Positions 13,301-24,680 of a stretch of DNA of 64,000 bases are shown here, in pieces (position 1 is the first letter of the stretch; each line of letters begins with the position of its first letter). The notes below the pieces were generated by a model. The model searched no databases. It saw only the letters and a list, made by a program, of their open reading frames with translations, and was not told the origin of the DNA. Both the position numbers and the translations under genes were made by a program. Location of the stretch: assembly GCA_033239525.1 (NCBI GenBank), contig BSYO01000034.1, positions 682,001-746,000 on the forward strand, in the 5' to 3' direction. Source of the stretch: Nepenthes gracilis (Eukaryota > Streptophyta > Magnoliopsida > Caryophyllales > Nepenthaceae).

Positions 13301-16300
13301 TGTGGAACAACTTCCTAGAAAGACGAGTTCATTAATCAGCTCTAGAATTTAGTGTCACCAAGATGCTCCCATGCCAGATTCAGATTTATAACTAAAGGCG
13401 TACCTGCTGAAATCTCCTGACACGAGTCAAACCAGTAAGCGCACCACTGGCTTCATTCCGGTGCAAGACCCCAAAATCAGCCAAGCGAAGAGGAAGCTCT
13501 GCATATCATTCAAAGCAAGTAGGAGAGCACTAAGCAACTTTTCCATTTACCATTAACAAATAGCAACTTTGAGAGGATGATGTCTCAAAAACATACATTC
13601 TTGTAAGAAGACATAATGTAATATACATCATAATACTGTCTCAATCAACATGAACACACAACACACGAGCACTGTCTTGTTCTCCCAATTGCTCAACTCA
13701 AGAAATGAAATATCGGACAATATCTGATATATCGGCCAAAATATAAATCAATATCGGCACTCTAATATTTATATTTCTTAATACCATAGCAAAATTGCAA
13801 TGTCACCTTATCGGCAATATATCAACCAATATTCAAAATTATTGATCAATATTTGACTATCAACTTATAAGTCTCCAAAAATTTTTAACTTTTGATACCA
13901 ATACACATTATCTGATGCCAATGTGGAAATGACCGATATCAATATTTTAATCCATAACTCAGCCATTCAACCATTTACAAACCCTAACAAAGCCAATTAC
14001 CCATCAACACCTAGTTTTTCATCTTCACCCTAGAACCTCAAACAAGGGCACACAGTTTTTTTAAAAAAAAGAAAAAGCTTTTAGCTTTCAAAACCAATTG
14101 AAATGACCTTAGGGGGAAGATACAAATTGTAGCTTCCTACAAGCTCTTTTCGAAAGGTAGGGACCAAGCCTGCACTGTCCTACAGGCAATGGATCAAAAA
14201 GCTTCCATAAACAACCTTAACTGATACAGATTCCCTCATAAATCAATCAAAAAAGAAATTGAAGAACATTTATGAGAAGACTGCATGAAATCTAACATTC
14301 AAATAGCAATCTTTTCATAATTTTAGTCACCTACAATTTCATAAGCTCCCAGCAAAAAAGAGATGGTGCATGAAAAAGCCTATCCTCGGCAAATACCTCT
14401 ATAAGAGCGCACTCTATGCTCAAACATTAAGCAGTGCCCTGGGCAATTCATTGGCTTAAGTCCAAACTCCTGTTTTTCAATCTGCACCAAAAAAAGAACA
14501 AATGTCTTCCTTCAAAGAGTAAAAAAAAGTTCTATAGCCTCTCCTACTCAATAGAAAAGATAAAAGTGAAGGTTCATAAGGTCACAATATTTACTTAATG
14601 AAGTGTACATTTTGCCACTTTTTTCTCACCAAGACAGGTTCATATGGACGCTGAAGATTTCAATTTACAGAATAAATTACACACTAAATCAACCCTCTTC
14701 CCTCCTCTCAGAAATGAGGCAATGAGGCTTGCTGAAAGATTTATCACAATTTGTATATCTCTAATTTGGCTAAAGCACAAAATTTCATAAGCCCTCTTTG
14801 CCCTTAATAGCACAAAAAGAATCTGCATCCAAAAAATATCTTGTAGAAAATTACTTGATTTCCTTAATGGCTCTACAGGACATCAAGGCCATCAGGCCAA
14901 TAACAAGGTAGCACAACTGTGACCAAAACAAAAGTAAATGTCAACTAAACTTTGAATCGGTGATGTATCAGGGTCTCCCTCACGTTGAGCAAGTTTCTTC
15001 TTTTGACCTTTCAAGCCTTTTCCACTGTTGTAGCCTTTCTTTCATATAGCCAGTCTCAAGCCTGGGTAAAGGAGGGCGGTCACATTAGGTAGCTGATGGC
15101 CATCCTTTTTAGGATGAATGCAAATTAAAATTCAATTGATGATGCTTCATGATGTAGGAAGGGCACGTGAAAGGGAAGAAAATAATTAGAGGGCAGCAGA
15201 AGCGGGAAGCAGAGGAAAGAGGTGAGGAAGACAAACCAAAGTAAGGGAAGAAGAAGAACGAATTAGATGAGAGGGAAGACATACAGTTAGAGGTTAATTC
15301 TCAAAGCATAACCTTAAGTGGGAATGAACAGTAGCAGTGGCAGAATTTCATGAGCAGCATACAAATTGAAATAAGCAGTACAAGGAAACAGGATTCTCAG
15401 CTCTGATACCAGTTGATGTTGGAAGGGAAAGTGAAAGGGAGGAGAAGGAGAAATTAGACAGAAAGAAGAGAGTTACCAGAGAGAAATCCAGGGCTAGACA
15501 GACCAAGAAAGGATGAGAATCACAAGATTCACAATATTCGATAACTCAATATCATCATCAACTCAAGATTGATATTGCCAGCATCTGAACTAGACATCCT
15601 ATGACTTAGAGAACAAGCAACATGCTTCAAAACCTATACTTCAGTATGATTTTAGATCTATAGACACCTATAAAAATACTACTAATTCTACTCTTCTAAC
15701 TTGGATTCCCATTCCGGATCTCTTCAGGGAAAATATAAAAGTTTCAACATTTATCATGACAGCACGGAAGTGAAAGGAAACTCACCTCAAACACAAACAT
15801 ATTCTCCTTATAGTTTGCTGCATGACCAGATGTCTCCCAAAGTTGCATATTGTATATATTTGGACTCAAAACCTAATACAGGAAAGCAGTATAAACTTAC
15901 TGCAAAAATCAAATTGGCAACCAAAACATATAATCATGTAGCACTTAACCTCTTGATAACCTCTATCTCTATATTGACTCCGCATAAACTCCATCAGTTT
16001 ATTGTATATACGAGCACCATGTGGAAGGAAAAATGCACTTCCTGGACTGAAGTTTATGGAAGAACAACAAAATGGATTTTCAGATCACTTGTTCACACAA
16101 AAGGAACGCCACAACTTTTTCTGGCGGTAAGGAAATTCAAATACCAACGACAAGGTATTTCTTATTGGAAGAGTAGGCACTTTACCACTTCATTTATTCC
16201 ATTGGGGGCAAAGAAATGCATTCTCACCTAAGTTGGTGAAAGAAGAAGAGCTCTTGTTTTAAACCCAGCACCCTATGATCGTACTTCTTTGCTTCTTCCA

Positions 16301-19300
16301 GCTGCTTAAGATATTCCTGCAGGTGAGTTAAAACAGTTTCAACAAATACATGAAAATCAATTCTCAGGATGTTGTATCCACTTGAAACATTGAATTCCAG
16401 ATATAATTAGACACATCAAAATTCATCGATCACTCTTTTACACTGTGTAAAAGCAATCACATAAAATCATAAGCAAAAAAATAAGGAAGGATCAGTACAA
16501 TGTAAGTAGTAATAAGAAATCACCCTTGTCAAGAAAAGACAATTCTGTAATTACCTTTAGACGTTTTGAATCTGGGTAAGAAATCCCATAAACTCTTTGC
16601 AAGCTTTCTCGATTCTTATCGCCCCTCCAGTAAGCTGATGAAGCCTGACAAGTTGAAATATGCACCTCAGAAACCAAAACTATCTATGCTAGTATTTCTT
16701 ACTCCATCTATACAATGTACTCATGAAACATTACCTTTAGACAACAAAATGCTTTGACAAAGGACGTATTTGGTATATGAGGCCCACGACAAAGATCAAC
16801 CAAGGGACCACATCGATATACTGTGATAGTTTTGTCTTCAGGTAGATCATTGATGATTTCTACCTGGCACAATACATAAAACTACCAGTTAGAAATGAAA
16901 AGGAAATAAAACTTACCAAAAAAGGGAAAAAGAAAGGATGATGGAAAATATACACATGTCAAAAGAATTCAGAGAATGCATATGAATGGAGCCACTTGCC
17001 TTAAATCTGTTATCAGAAAAGATTTCAAGTGCCTGTTGTCTTGATACTTCAATACGCTCAAATGGTTGTTTCTCCTGAAATTTTTCTTAGACAGAAGATT
17101 TTATTCACAAAACCAAGATATAAATATATAAAGCTGAGAACTACCCAAAAAAAAAGAATTGAGAGACTCAAAGAAGGAATGAACTAAATTACATATTACT
17201 ACCAAGGAAAAAACTACTCTGGTAATGGTAGAGTGATCCATATGAATCAAATATTGCAAGAAAGAGCACAATAAGCCATCGTGTTAGCAACTTAACACAA
17301 ACACATTAACAGAATTAAGATAAGAAAATCATGGCCACATAAAGAAACAACAGCATGTAACATAATAGTGATAAAAAATAGTAAGCCCCAAGGGATAAAC
17401 AAAGGATATAGTGAACCATAGCAATTACTCAAGTTCCTATACTACAGGAGAAGACCGTACCGCAACAGCTTTAGTTGCTCCTGCCTCAATTTGTTTGAAG
17501 TGATCCTCATTCAAGCCCAACTCTCCATAGAATGCATCATAATAGAAACCCTGTTAAAAGGTTTTGAAAAAGAAGATAGTTTTAAAGGCCCAGAGTTATT
17601 TCGATGGAAAACCACATTATTTTGGGAAAAAGATGTAAATTTCCTGAAAATAATATACATTCTACAAGAAGATAATGCAATTCTATTTATCATATCTTTT
17701 CCTACAAACAAAACAAGAAACAATTATTTTGCTCCCCAGTGATTCACTGCAACTGTGAATCAATAGTCTTGTATCCTCAACCAGGAGCTCAAGAATGGTG
17801 AGGATAAAGGCATTGTGCAACTAATAATATCAATGATGTCTTCGTGGTTATTTATATATTTTTATTGATGTTGTTAATATGCTTATTCCTGATTGACAAG
17901 TTGGTGACATCACCAGGCAGTTATTTTTACCATATACATTACATGCATTTACTATTCAATATAAGTTGCAATGAGTTGTCCTTGATCCAAGTACTTAAAC
18001 CATTCTTGAAATTATCCACCTTACAACACGGGCTTGATTCATTAGGCAGTACAGCTCATGTTTCTATTTCCCTACCTTGAGTGAGAGTGAAGCATTTTTT
18101 GGAGGCCTAGATGACCAACACGATAACCACACAATGGATTCCTCGGCAGCTCCTAGTATATTTTGCAGAATAAGAGATATTTTGCATACTTATACACATT
18201 ATGACAAAACATTGTGTAAATAGACAATAATTGAATGTTTTGAAAGGAATATAGATGAACAAAGAGAATTTGTTCCCATTCTAGGCGGAGATGGTGGTTG
18301 GTTTCTTATTTTTGCAAGCTTGCTATATCTTGTATGATGAAATCCTAATGATTTGACAACTTGTCCATGAATCTCTCAAACACACACACACACACAAATT
18401 TGTATGGACATTTGGCTGATATTTATCCTGGGGACTACATTAACTTGTTTTTTTCATTTAAACTTCCCTTTTCCCACGACAAGTACAAAACCTGACCATT
18501 TTATTGCAGTTAAACACAACCACAGATTCCCTTCCCATGGTCTCGTGAGATCTACTTCAATTTTTCAATCATTAACTAAAAGGAAATGCAATCACAAAAC
18601 TGCAAGATATAAAAATCTTACTTAGGTTAATGCATGCATTGGGTAAAATAATCTTAGCCTAAATACCTAGAACGGGTCATTCAATTGTTCCTAACCATCT
18701 CCTCTAGCATTCTTAGCTACAAATTTTGATCTGACTTTTGCATATTGATTTAAACTACCTTCATTCTAAAATTTTGTGATGCATACTATGTAAAAATCTC
18801 TTGATTGCAAGTAACAGATAATGCATTAATTCATTTGCACTTAAAAATTCAAAATAAGGAAGAGTAATAACAGCAACTTGTTATGGCCTGGGAGATTTCA
18901 TCCCAATACATATTTAAAATGGGTGGACTAGCTCACTTGGGTTATAGTGTTCTCTTATTTATCTTACTGGTCCCATACGGCACCACAGAGCAGATAACAA
19001 ACCACAAGAACTTCACACAGGTTGCTCCACAACAGTGTTAGGTAGCCATTTCCCCAAAAAATGGATCTAATCTCTTCCAGGTAACCTTTTCCACAACAGC
19101 TCCACTCTAAGAAGCTACCAATGTCAAAACGTCACCTTTTCCTCAATGAGATAGGTCACACTCTACTCCAAGTAATCCTTTACTAGGAAGCCCTTTCCGT
19201 GATTTCAGCCTATTGAGCAAAGAGAAAATATAAATCTGATATCACTAGTTATGACCAAAATGAATTCCATCCTAAAACAGGAGTAGATTATTTGGGTCAT

Positions 19301-20934
19301 ATATGCTCTTTCATCTTACTTTTCAATTTGGGACATTTAGGCACATAACACATCTGCAAATAATACCATACTATCCCCAGATTAATGAAAAACTCATAAA
19401 ACGATTACTTTTAAACCATTGGATGGTTTAGACACCAAAATCATTTGACAATTGCGGCATGCTAGCAAAGCCACAATTCCCATTAAGGGGTCTTTGTTAT
19501 ATGTCCTCTTAAATATCTAGGATACGAGAGGTGGATGAACAAGGAGAGGACAAGTCATTAATGGAAATGGAAGGATTTTTCCCTATTGAATTGGCCTGGA
19601 ATGGAAGGTTTTTCCCTATTAGAAGGCTTATGACTTGATTGAAAGGAAATTCATTAACTCTTGGAAAAAGACCTATGCAATAAAGACTGTAATAAATCAA
19701 ATTCAACGGATAGATAGAGTCAACAGTACAACAAACAACACTATCTACACAAGAATAAGCTTCCCCCATCGAGGAATCTCAATGAATTTCGCTGCATGTC
19801 TTGAAGGAAATACTAGGCTGGGCCACCTCAAATGGCACGAGCACGTTGAGTTTTTTATAAAATTTGGAGATTGTTGTTTGTTAAATTTCACATTGCGTAC
19901 TATTCCTAATAATTATGACTCACCAGATTGCAAACGAAATAGAAAATATTTAGAGAAACTTGCACCAAAGTAGCCATAATTTTCAGACCAATTTCCATCC
20001 CTAATCTCAAGCCGGATAACAGAAGTGCTCAAATTTCCAAGATACCGCCTAAATCCAATGTAAGTGCATGGAAGCAACAATTTAGCCAATTGATTTTTTA
20101 TTGAATAACAATAACTGATGCTACATTTTATCCGCTATACCTCGCCACGTGTAGTACACGGCCCAATGCACAATTTGCAACCATACACCTGTTCTAGAGA
20201 CTGCCGCAAAAAAATTTAAAAAAAAAGTCATCAGTCCACGAACTCTCAAAGTTTTCCAGCGTGAAAAACATTTAGTGTACATCATTGAGACATACCTGGC
20301 CAAGAATGTGGGCGCTAGAGTGCCAAAAGGTATCTCGGCCTTCATCATCCTCGAAAGTAAACAACTTTAATTCACAATCCCCTTCTAGAGGTCTCGACAT
20401 GTCCCAAAGGACACCATTGACCAGCGCTATCAACGCGTTCGCCGCCAAACTCTTCGAAATCCCTAACGCCACATCTATGGGCGCAGTGCTCCACTTTTTT
20501 CCTTCCTTGACTTTCCCATCAGGCAAGGTAATCCTAAAATATGTTTAACGAAACAAATAAATTAGTTGAGGAAAATAGAGAGAGGCCTGTTGGCGCGCCG
20601 ACGCCCGACAGAGAGACCCTGACCTGATAGTATCCCCGGAGATAGCGGCTCGTTCAGCGATTAGCTTGGCCTTGATGGATTCAAAGAAAGCGATGCGTTT
20701 GGGGATCACGGTTTCGAGGTAAGCATCGTCCTTATGACAAGCTTGAGCTGAATTGTGCCGGCCGTTAGGCTCTTCATCTCCCATTGATGCCGTAGGCTGT
20801 GGTTCTAGTGGCTGCCGCAGAGATGGCGGCGGCAGAGTTGAGGAGAAGAGGCGGAAGAAGTTGCAGAGAGGAGAGCGCAAGCGTGAAGGAGCAGGGTTTA
20901 AGCGCATAAATAGACTTCGATCTCTCTCAGGCAT
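1285..20934 (-). CDS. THRRS: Threonyl-tRNA synthetase, cytosolic/mitochondrial type, 18 exons, 3' end outside window
   Basis: This gene charges tRNA-Thr with threonine. I assembled 18 minus-strand exons that join in frame into 682 residues (2046 coding bases); exon coordinates are in the block entries below. Domain order is presequence (1-50), TGS (about 104-160), editing domain with HSSAH (His175, His179) and CRGPH (Cys283, His287), class II catalytic core, then the start of the anticodon-binding domain. The zinc ligands of the family are present: Cys435 in MNCPGHC, His486 in DDAHIF and His612 in MIHRAI. All introns are GT-AG except intron 5, which is GC-AG. Plant enzymes of this type are about 700 residues, so roughly the last 50-60 residues lie left of position 1. 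The gene spans about 20 kb because several introns exceed 2 kb and hold transposon debris. The enzyme family is certain; exact gene start is less so. Confidence 0.95.
4840..5870 (-). pseudogene. Ty3/gypsy gag remnant in ThrRS intron
   Basis: On the minus strand, 4895-5182 stays open and includes [15 protein letters not shown], followed closely by [12 protein letters not shown], a stop, then [12 protein letters not shown]. This matches the pattern of the retrotransposon gag domain (TW..MK..L..RFLP..Y...LY......Q...V..YT.EFY). The part toward 5870 is broken by stops and may be the gag N-terminus. It is an old, inactive fragment lying in the same orientation as the host gene. Confidence 0.65.
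5082..5475. repeat. Rearranged direct repeats within the gag remnant
   Basis: A segment starting TCAAACTTAGTAGCATCCCC occurs at about 5187-5260 and again at about 5335-5410. A second segment starting TTTAGGTGAGTTTGAAATAG occurs at about 5082-5130 and 5431-5475. The units are nearly identical, so the duplication is younger than the element itself. Confidence 0.75.
8201..8306. repeat. 53-bp tandem duplication
   Basis: Two adjacent copies begin GAGGAGATATTTATTAAATG at 8201 and 8254 and both continue to TTTTACCTATATTACTG. A few substitutions separate them. They lie in ThrRS intron 15. Confidence 0.8.
11087..11468. repeat. About 78-bp direct repeat, 304 bp apart
   Basis: The segment at 11087-11165 recurs at 11390-11468 with almost no change; both hold GCTAATCAAG followed by a T run and then CATTGACAATAGTAAAG. 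It sits in ThrRS intron 13/14 territory between 9111 and 11667. Confidence 0.8.
13715..13970. repeat. Dispersed repeat with ATATCGG words
   Basis: The segment is rich in variants of GATATATCGGCC and ATATCGGC and ends near TATCAATATTTTAATCCATAACTCAGCC. Related wording occurs at 7730-7790 and 8090-8180 in another ThrRS intron, so this looks like a degraded dispersed repeat family. No terminal structure was found. Confidence 0.45.
15405..15700 (-). mobile_element. Possible small LTR retrotransposon remnant with Met-tRNA primer site
   Basis: The minus strand reads CCAACA, a short spacer, then TGGTATCAGAGC at 15405-15421. This is the usual junction of a plant LTR end (..CA) with an initiator-Met tRNA primer binding site. 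The LTR would extend rightward on the plus strand from TGTTGGAAGGG at about 15417. A related GATGTAGGAAGGG segment at about 15153 could be the start of the second LTR, but similarity fades after about 30 bases. It lies in ThrRS intron 10. It may be a TRIM-like element; the outer boundary is a guess. Confidence 0.4.
16555..20200 (-). other. THRRS: ThrRS exons 3-7: editing (N2) domain
   Basis: Exons are 20141-20200, 17461-17550, 17000-17074, 16735-16863 and 16555-16644; all are in phase 0 (20, 30, 25, 43 and 30 codons). They encode in order the segments beginning [40 protein letters not shown] and [10 protein letters not shown]. This is the post-transfer editing domain that removes Ser from tRNA-Thr; the conserved CRGPH motif is in exon 6. 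The intron between exons 3 and 4 is about 2.6 kb. Exon 5 ends AAG|GCAAGT, a GC donor, and its acceptor at 16864-16866 is a normal CAG. Confidence 0.94.
20296..20934 (-). other. THRRS: ThrRS exons 1-2: presequence and TGS domain
   Basis: Exon 1 is 20624-20934 and exon 2 is 20296-20533, joined as ATC AG|G so that residue 104 is Arg. Residues 10-50 are rich in Arg, Ser and Pro with an FRLFSS segment, which fits a mitochondrial presequence. A second in-frame Met follows at residue 51 (20784), in MGDEEPNG, and would give a leaderless cytosolic form. Arabidopsis ThrRS is known to make two forms from alternative starts, so the same is inferred here. Met1 (20934) and Met10 (20907) both precede the presequence. 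Exon 2 carries the TGS domain ([11 protein letters not shown]) and ends in the editing motif HSSAHILGQ. Donors read CAG|GTCAGG and CAG|GTATGT. Confidence 0.93.
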
Positions 20935-20954
20935 TTGTTAAAGCGTATTCCCTT

Positions 20955-20994
20955 CTTATATATCCTGCCATCACGCTGTTTCATATCGCACGTG
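20955..20994 (-). promoter_or_regulatory. Putative ThrRS core promoter: TATA-like box and CACGTG
   Basis: On the minus strand TATATAAG occurs at 20955-20962, 21 bases upstream of the first ATG, and a palindromic CACGTG (G-box core) at 20989-20994. A second AT-rich box (TTTTATAC) lies at about 20996-21003. If the nearer TATA is used, transcription would start close to 20930 and the second ATG (20907) would be the first usable start. This is inference from spacing only. Confidence 0.4.
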
Positions 20995-21030
20995 TATAAA
21001 ATATTTTGATGATAATTTTCACCCTCTTAT

Positions 21031-21033
21031 AAA

Positions 21034-21067
<34 letters not shown>
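21031..21067. repeat. (TA)n microsatellite with short CA tail
   Basis: About 15 TA units followed by ACACACA, in the AT-rich block upstream of the ThrRS gene. Confidence 0.9.
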
Positions 21068-21068
<1 letters not shown>

Positions 21069-21479
21069 TATTAGAATAATAATTAAATTAAACATAATAT
21101 ATAAAAAAATTAATTTTTTATGTCATAGTAACAATATTTAGAAAATAATTATATTTTTTGATTTTTTAATCAATACCCTTTTATACAATGAAAATATAAT
21201 GAGAAGATAAAATAATAATAATAAATAGATATGATATAGATAATGACAATACAATTAAAATAATAGAAAATATGAGAATTTAAGTAAATGTAAATACAAT
21301 TTTATAATGTAGTACTTTTGAAAAATTCAAGGGATAAGAAAATTCAAGACGTGAAAAAATAATTTATTATCCATAATTAATAAAAAAGATATAGCGATCT
21401 CATTAAATGACCATATATAAAGAATTTGTCTTATTTAAACTTTACTAAAGAATAATAAATAAATAAATAAAATTATTGT

Positions 21480-21915
21480 GTTATCATAAAATATAATTAA
21501 ATTATACTTTTTTTAAATACGTCGAATAACCAATATCAACTAACCTCATCATTTACTTGTTTTATGTAAATATCTACAAAAGTAGTAGATAATATTTATT
21601 TTATAGGTTTTTAAGTTATAATAATAAATCCAAAGTTTATTTTCAGTATTTCTAAATTTATGAGTATAAAAAAATTTGAGTAAATATGCTTTGTTTTATT
21701 ACTTTTATATAACCTCTTTATATGATAGAAGCATCATTTTCTTTATATAAAATTGTAAAGCTATCATTTAGTGTAGTTAAAGCACACTTTTTCTCATATA
21801 TGTTGAATAGCCAATCTCTACTAGGCTCATTCTCTACTTACTTTATGCAAGTTTTTGAAGAGGCAGTAGATAATATTTGCTTTATAGGTTTTCAAGTTAT
21901 AATAGTATCTCTATG
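21480..21915. repeat. Diverged direct repeat of about 190 bp
   Basis: The block ending AGTAGATAATATTTATTTTATAGG near 21607 recurs as AGTAGATAATATTTGCTTTATAGG near 21891. Both carry a preceding GAATA(A/G)CCAAT stretch and both continue into AAGTTATAATA. The copies are clearly diverged. Confidence 0.6.
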
Positions 21916-21984
21916 AATGAGTAAATATCCTAGCAATGGTCACTCTGTATGCGGATAAAAAAATACTCTGCATCTACATATTTT

Positions 21985-22335
21985 ATTAATTATAAAATTT
22001 ACGGCTTTAATAAAACAATCTCATATCAACAATATCACAGGGATGAGAAAGTATGTGTTTGACTTCATCCCAATATCTTTGATTGATGGGTGCAGTTAGG
22101 AATGAGGCGGCCCAATATACGGATGGATAGAAGGCCTAAATGACGACGTCCTAATATCAAGAATATCACAATATTGTTGATAAAACAATCTCATATCAAT
22201 AATATCACAGCAATGATACAGTATGCGCTTGACTTCATCCCAATATCTTTGATTGATGGATATAGTTAGGAGCAATTGGCCAAATGCAGGAATGGATAGG
22301 AGACCCAAATGACGATGGCTTAAAATACCAAATAT
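21985..22335. repeat. Tandem direct repeat, about 170 bp unit
   Basis: Unit 1 (about 21990-22150) and unit 2 (about 22165-22325) share ACAATCTCATATCAA, CTTGACTTCATCCCAATATC followed by TTTGATTGATGG, and AATGACGA near the end. They sit immediately left of an LTR-like promoter segment, so they may be repeats within an LTR U3 region. Confidence 0.7.
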
Positions 22336-22815
22336 GGGTAACGGCTGAGTCGATCCAATAGTTGGTAGTCAGGCAATCTTAATAATGAATTGAGGTGACC
22401 GTTACACATGTGGATAATGCCCCTCACTATTGAAACAAAGCAACACATGCCCACATATTGATTCCAAATGCTCACTAACCAAGCGATGCCTCTCGCTATA
22501 AATAAAACCTTCTCCTCTAAGGAAAATGAGGACAAGACAACTATGAGAAGATGACTACGTTTGAGAAGGAAGTCAGACATTCCATCTGACCAGTGCATAA
22601 ATAAAAAAAGACACTTCACTAGTTGAGTGCATAAATATGAGTATTACCTTCCATACAAATACTCATCCTCATCCATTTTATATTTTTACACTCATTTTCT
22701 AATGTCTTTTTCATACGAGTAAAAAATTTTCTAATTTGAATATTTGATGACATATCGGGGAACGAATCTCGTATACCTCTTACCTCTTATTTACTTCGTT
22801 ATTGTGTTTAGAATC
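22330..22815 (+). mobile_element. LTR-like promoter/U5 segment (Tat-type), probable solo LTR remnant
   Basis: A TATA box, CTATAAATAA, lies at 22497-22506 followed by CCTTCTCC, the usual context of transcription start in plant Tat LTRs. About 230 bases later comes AATTTGAATATTTGATGACA then TCGGGGAACGAATCTC, resembling the conserved R/U5 end seen again at 36060-36130. No coding sequence follows. The outer limits are not resolved; the tandem repeat on the left may belong to it. Confidence 0.4.
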
Positions 22816-23128
22816 CAAATTTTGAGCTATGGAGATTGAACACATATTTGCTCAAGCTACTAAGTGTGATAAGATGGTTCCCTAATTTGTACAGTAATCT
22901 AGGTTATTGAGATGCAACATTGACAAAATTATATCTTGCTAATAAAGTAATTGTAAAGTTATATTAGGTCGTATGCAATTCGCAAGTTACATTAGTCCAT
23001 TAATATAACTGAGATGTAGTACTTATTTCTTATTTTTAAGTAATTAATAAATTGTACTAAGGAGAAAAAAGAAATTTAGGACTTTGTTTAATGGTTCAAG
23101 GGAACTACAAAGAGAGCCAAAACATGTA
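22733..23128. repeat. Copy 1 of a long direct repeat (partner at 26265-26522)
   Basis: This shares ATCCAAATTTTGAGCTA, AAGCTACTAAGTGTGA and a near-identical 75-bp tail starting GTACTAAGGAGA and ending GAGCCAAAACAT with 26265-26522. The two copies bracket 3.1 kb of repeat DNA in direct orientation. Confidence 0.75.
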
Positions 23129-23469
23129 GTGTGTGCCCCTAGCTCAAACCAAAGGAAACTGCAGATAAAGCAGTACTATTTATATTGTAATACTTTGATA
23201 AACTTTCGGGTTATATAGTAATAGAATTAATATAATAATAAATAATTTAAAATATTGATATTAATAAATATTATGAATAATATTGAGTATAAAATAATTA
23301 ATAATAAATAATAATAATAATAAATAGGAGTCAAATATATATTAATAAATATTAAAAATAAATAATAATTATAATAAATATTATAATATAATAATTATGA
23401 ATATAATAATAATAAATAGAATAAAATAATAATAGATATTAAATAATTAATAATAAATTATTATATAAA

Positions 23470-23475
<6 letters not shown>

Positions 23476-23553
<78 letters not shown>
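23476..23553. repeat. (AAT)n microsatellite
   Basis: About 25 AAT units. Long reading frames across it (runs of Tyr, Ile or Leu) are artefacts of the trinucleotide repeat. Confidence 0.95.
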
Positions 23554-24535
23554 CAGGAAAACGAAAAAGAAAGAGAAAGGAAAGAAAGGAAAAAAAGGAG
23601 GAGAAGAAGGAAGGAGGAAGAAGAAGAGAGAAAGGAGGAATGACGCGTGAGAGTTGTGGCAAAGAGGAAGGAAGGAGTTAATGATTTCCCTTTCGTTATT
23701 TAAGGAGAGGTTGGGGAAGGTAGTCGGGAGAGGAAACCCTAACCGTGCAAGCCGTCGCATTTGTTCCTCACTGTTGCCATTGCTACTTGCCATCATTGAC
23801 CAGTGCCGGAAGAAGAGTCGTTGTTGCCGTGATTATCGTCACCGCCGTTTGCCGTTGCTATTGTGCCGAAGACGAAGACCAAGCCGAAGCCAAACTGCTG
23901 CTAACCTAGCCGTGGTTTGTAGTAATCAGGCAAGTGAACCCCTCTACTGTCATTTCTACTTAATTTGTAAGTGAAATCCCTCTACTATTATTTCTTCTCT
24001 AATCGCAAGTGAAATCCCTCTACCGTTATTTTTCTTCTTGTTTTGCAAAATAAATGTTCCTCTACTACAATCTGCTCATTCTCTTCTTCAAATTTTTATG
24101 ATGTGGTTGAAATTGTGTATGTGGAAATTGAATTGGGAAGAGAAATAGAGAAAGATGCTCTGTTTTGGTTACCGATTTAGAACAGTGTGCAGAAGAGTCA
24201 CACGAAACTACGGTTTTAGATTAATTCATATTCTGGATTTCCTTTGCTTAAATATGCAAACTGAATTTTATGATTGTGTATGAAATATTGGGAAATCGGG
24301 TGAGAAACAGAGAGTAGGGGAAATTGGAAATAGGTAAGTGAATAGAGCCTCGTGCTCTTTCGGCAGAAATTCGTATAGTTCAGGGTTACTATACGGAAGA
24401 CGGAATATACATATGTATGTAGGAACACGTGTATGGGTGCGTATACGTGTGGGTATATATATATATATAGATGTGTATGTCTATATATAATGGTGTGGGT
24501 GTGTGGAAGCTATTGGCAATGTTGCTGCCGTGTGT

Positions 24536-24597
24536 GCTTATGTGTGTGTGTGCTACTGGTGTGCGTGAGTGTATTGGCTGTGTATGTAGCCGTGTGA

Positions 24598-24647
<50 letters not shown>

Positions 24648-24680
24648 ATATAAGTGATGTATATGTATATATATATTGAA
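24536..24680. repeat. Compound (GT)n/(TA)n microsatellite
   Basis: Interrupted TGTGTG runs lead into GTGTGTGTGTGTG and about 15 TA units at 24611-24642, with shorter TA runs on each side. Confidence 0.9.

Larger units (their letters stand above)
3687..16316 (-). other. THRRS: ThrRS exons 8-17: class II catalytic core
   Basis: Exons are 16228-16316, 15950-16046, 15786-15872, 14397-14481, 13404-13498, 11847-11879, 11667-11753, 9019-9111, 3994-4086 and 3687-3908. Exons 8/9 and 11/12 split codons, the other joins are phase 0. Motif 2 ([13 protein letters not shown]) is in exon 12. Exon 13 is only 33 bases and encodes [11 protein letters not shown], which includes a zinc-binding His. Motif 3 lies in exon 17 around [13 protein letters not shown], followed by the start of the anticodon-binding domain ([10 protein letters not shown]). 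The intron between exons 15 and 16 is about 4.9 kb and contains a gag remnant. Confidence 0.94.

Noticed and set aside
15701..16231. 176-codon plus-strand frame
   Set aside because: It is antisense to ThrRS exons 8-10, which have homology and correct splice sites on the minus strand.
23447..23796. Reading frames of Tyr, Ile or Leu runs over the AAT repeat
   Set aside because: Pure translation of a trinucleotide microsatellite; no start context or homology.
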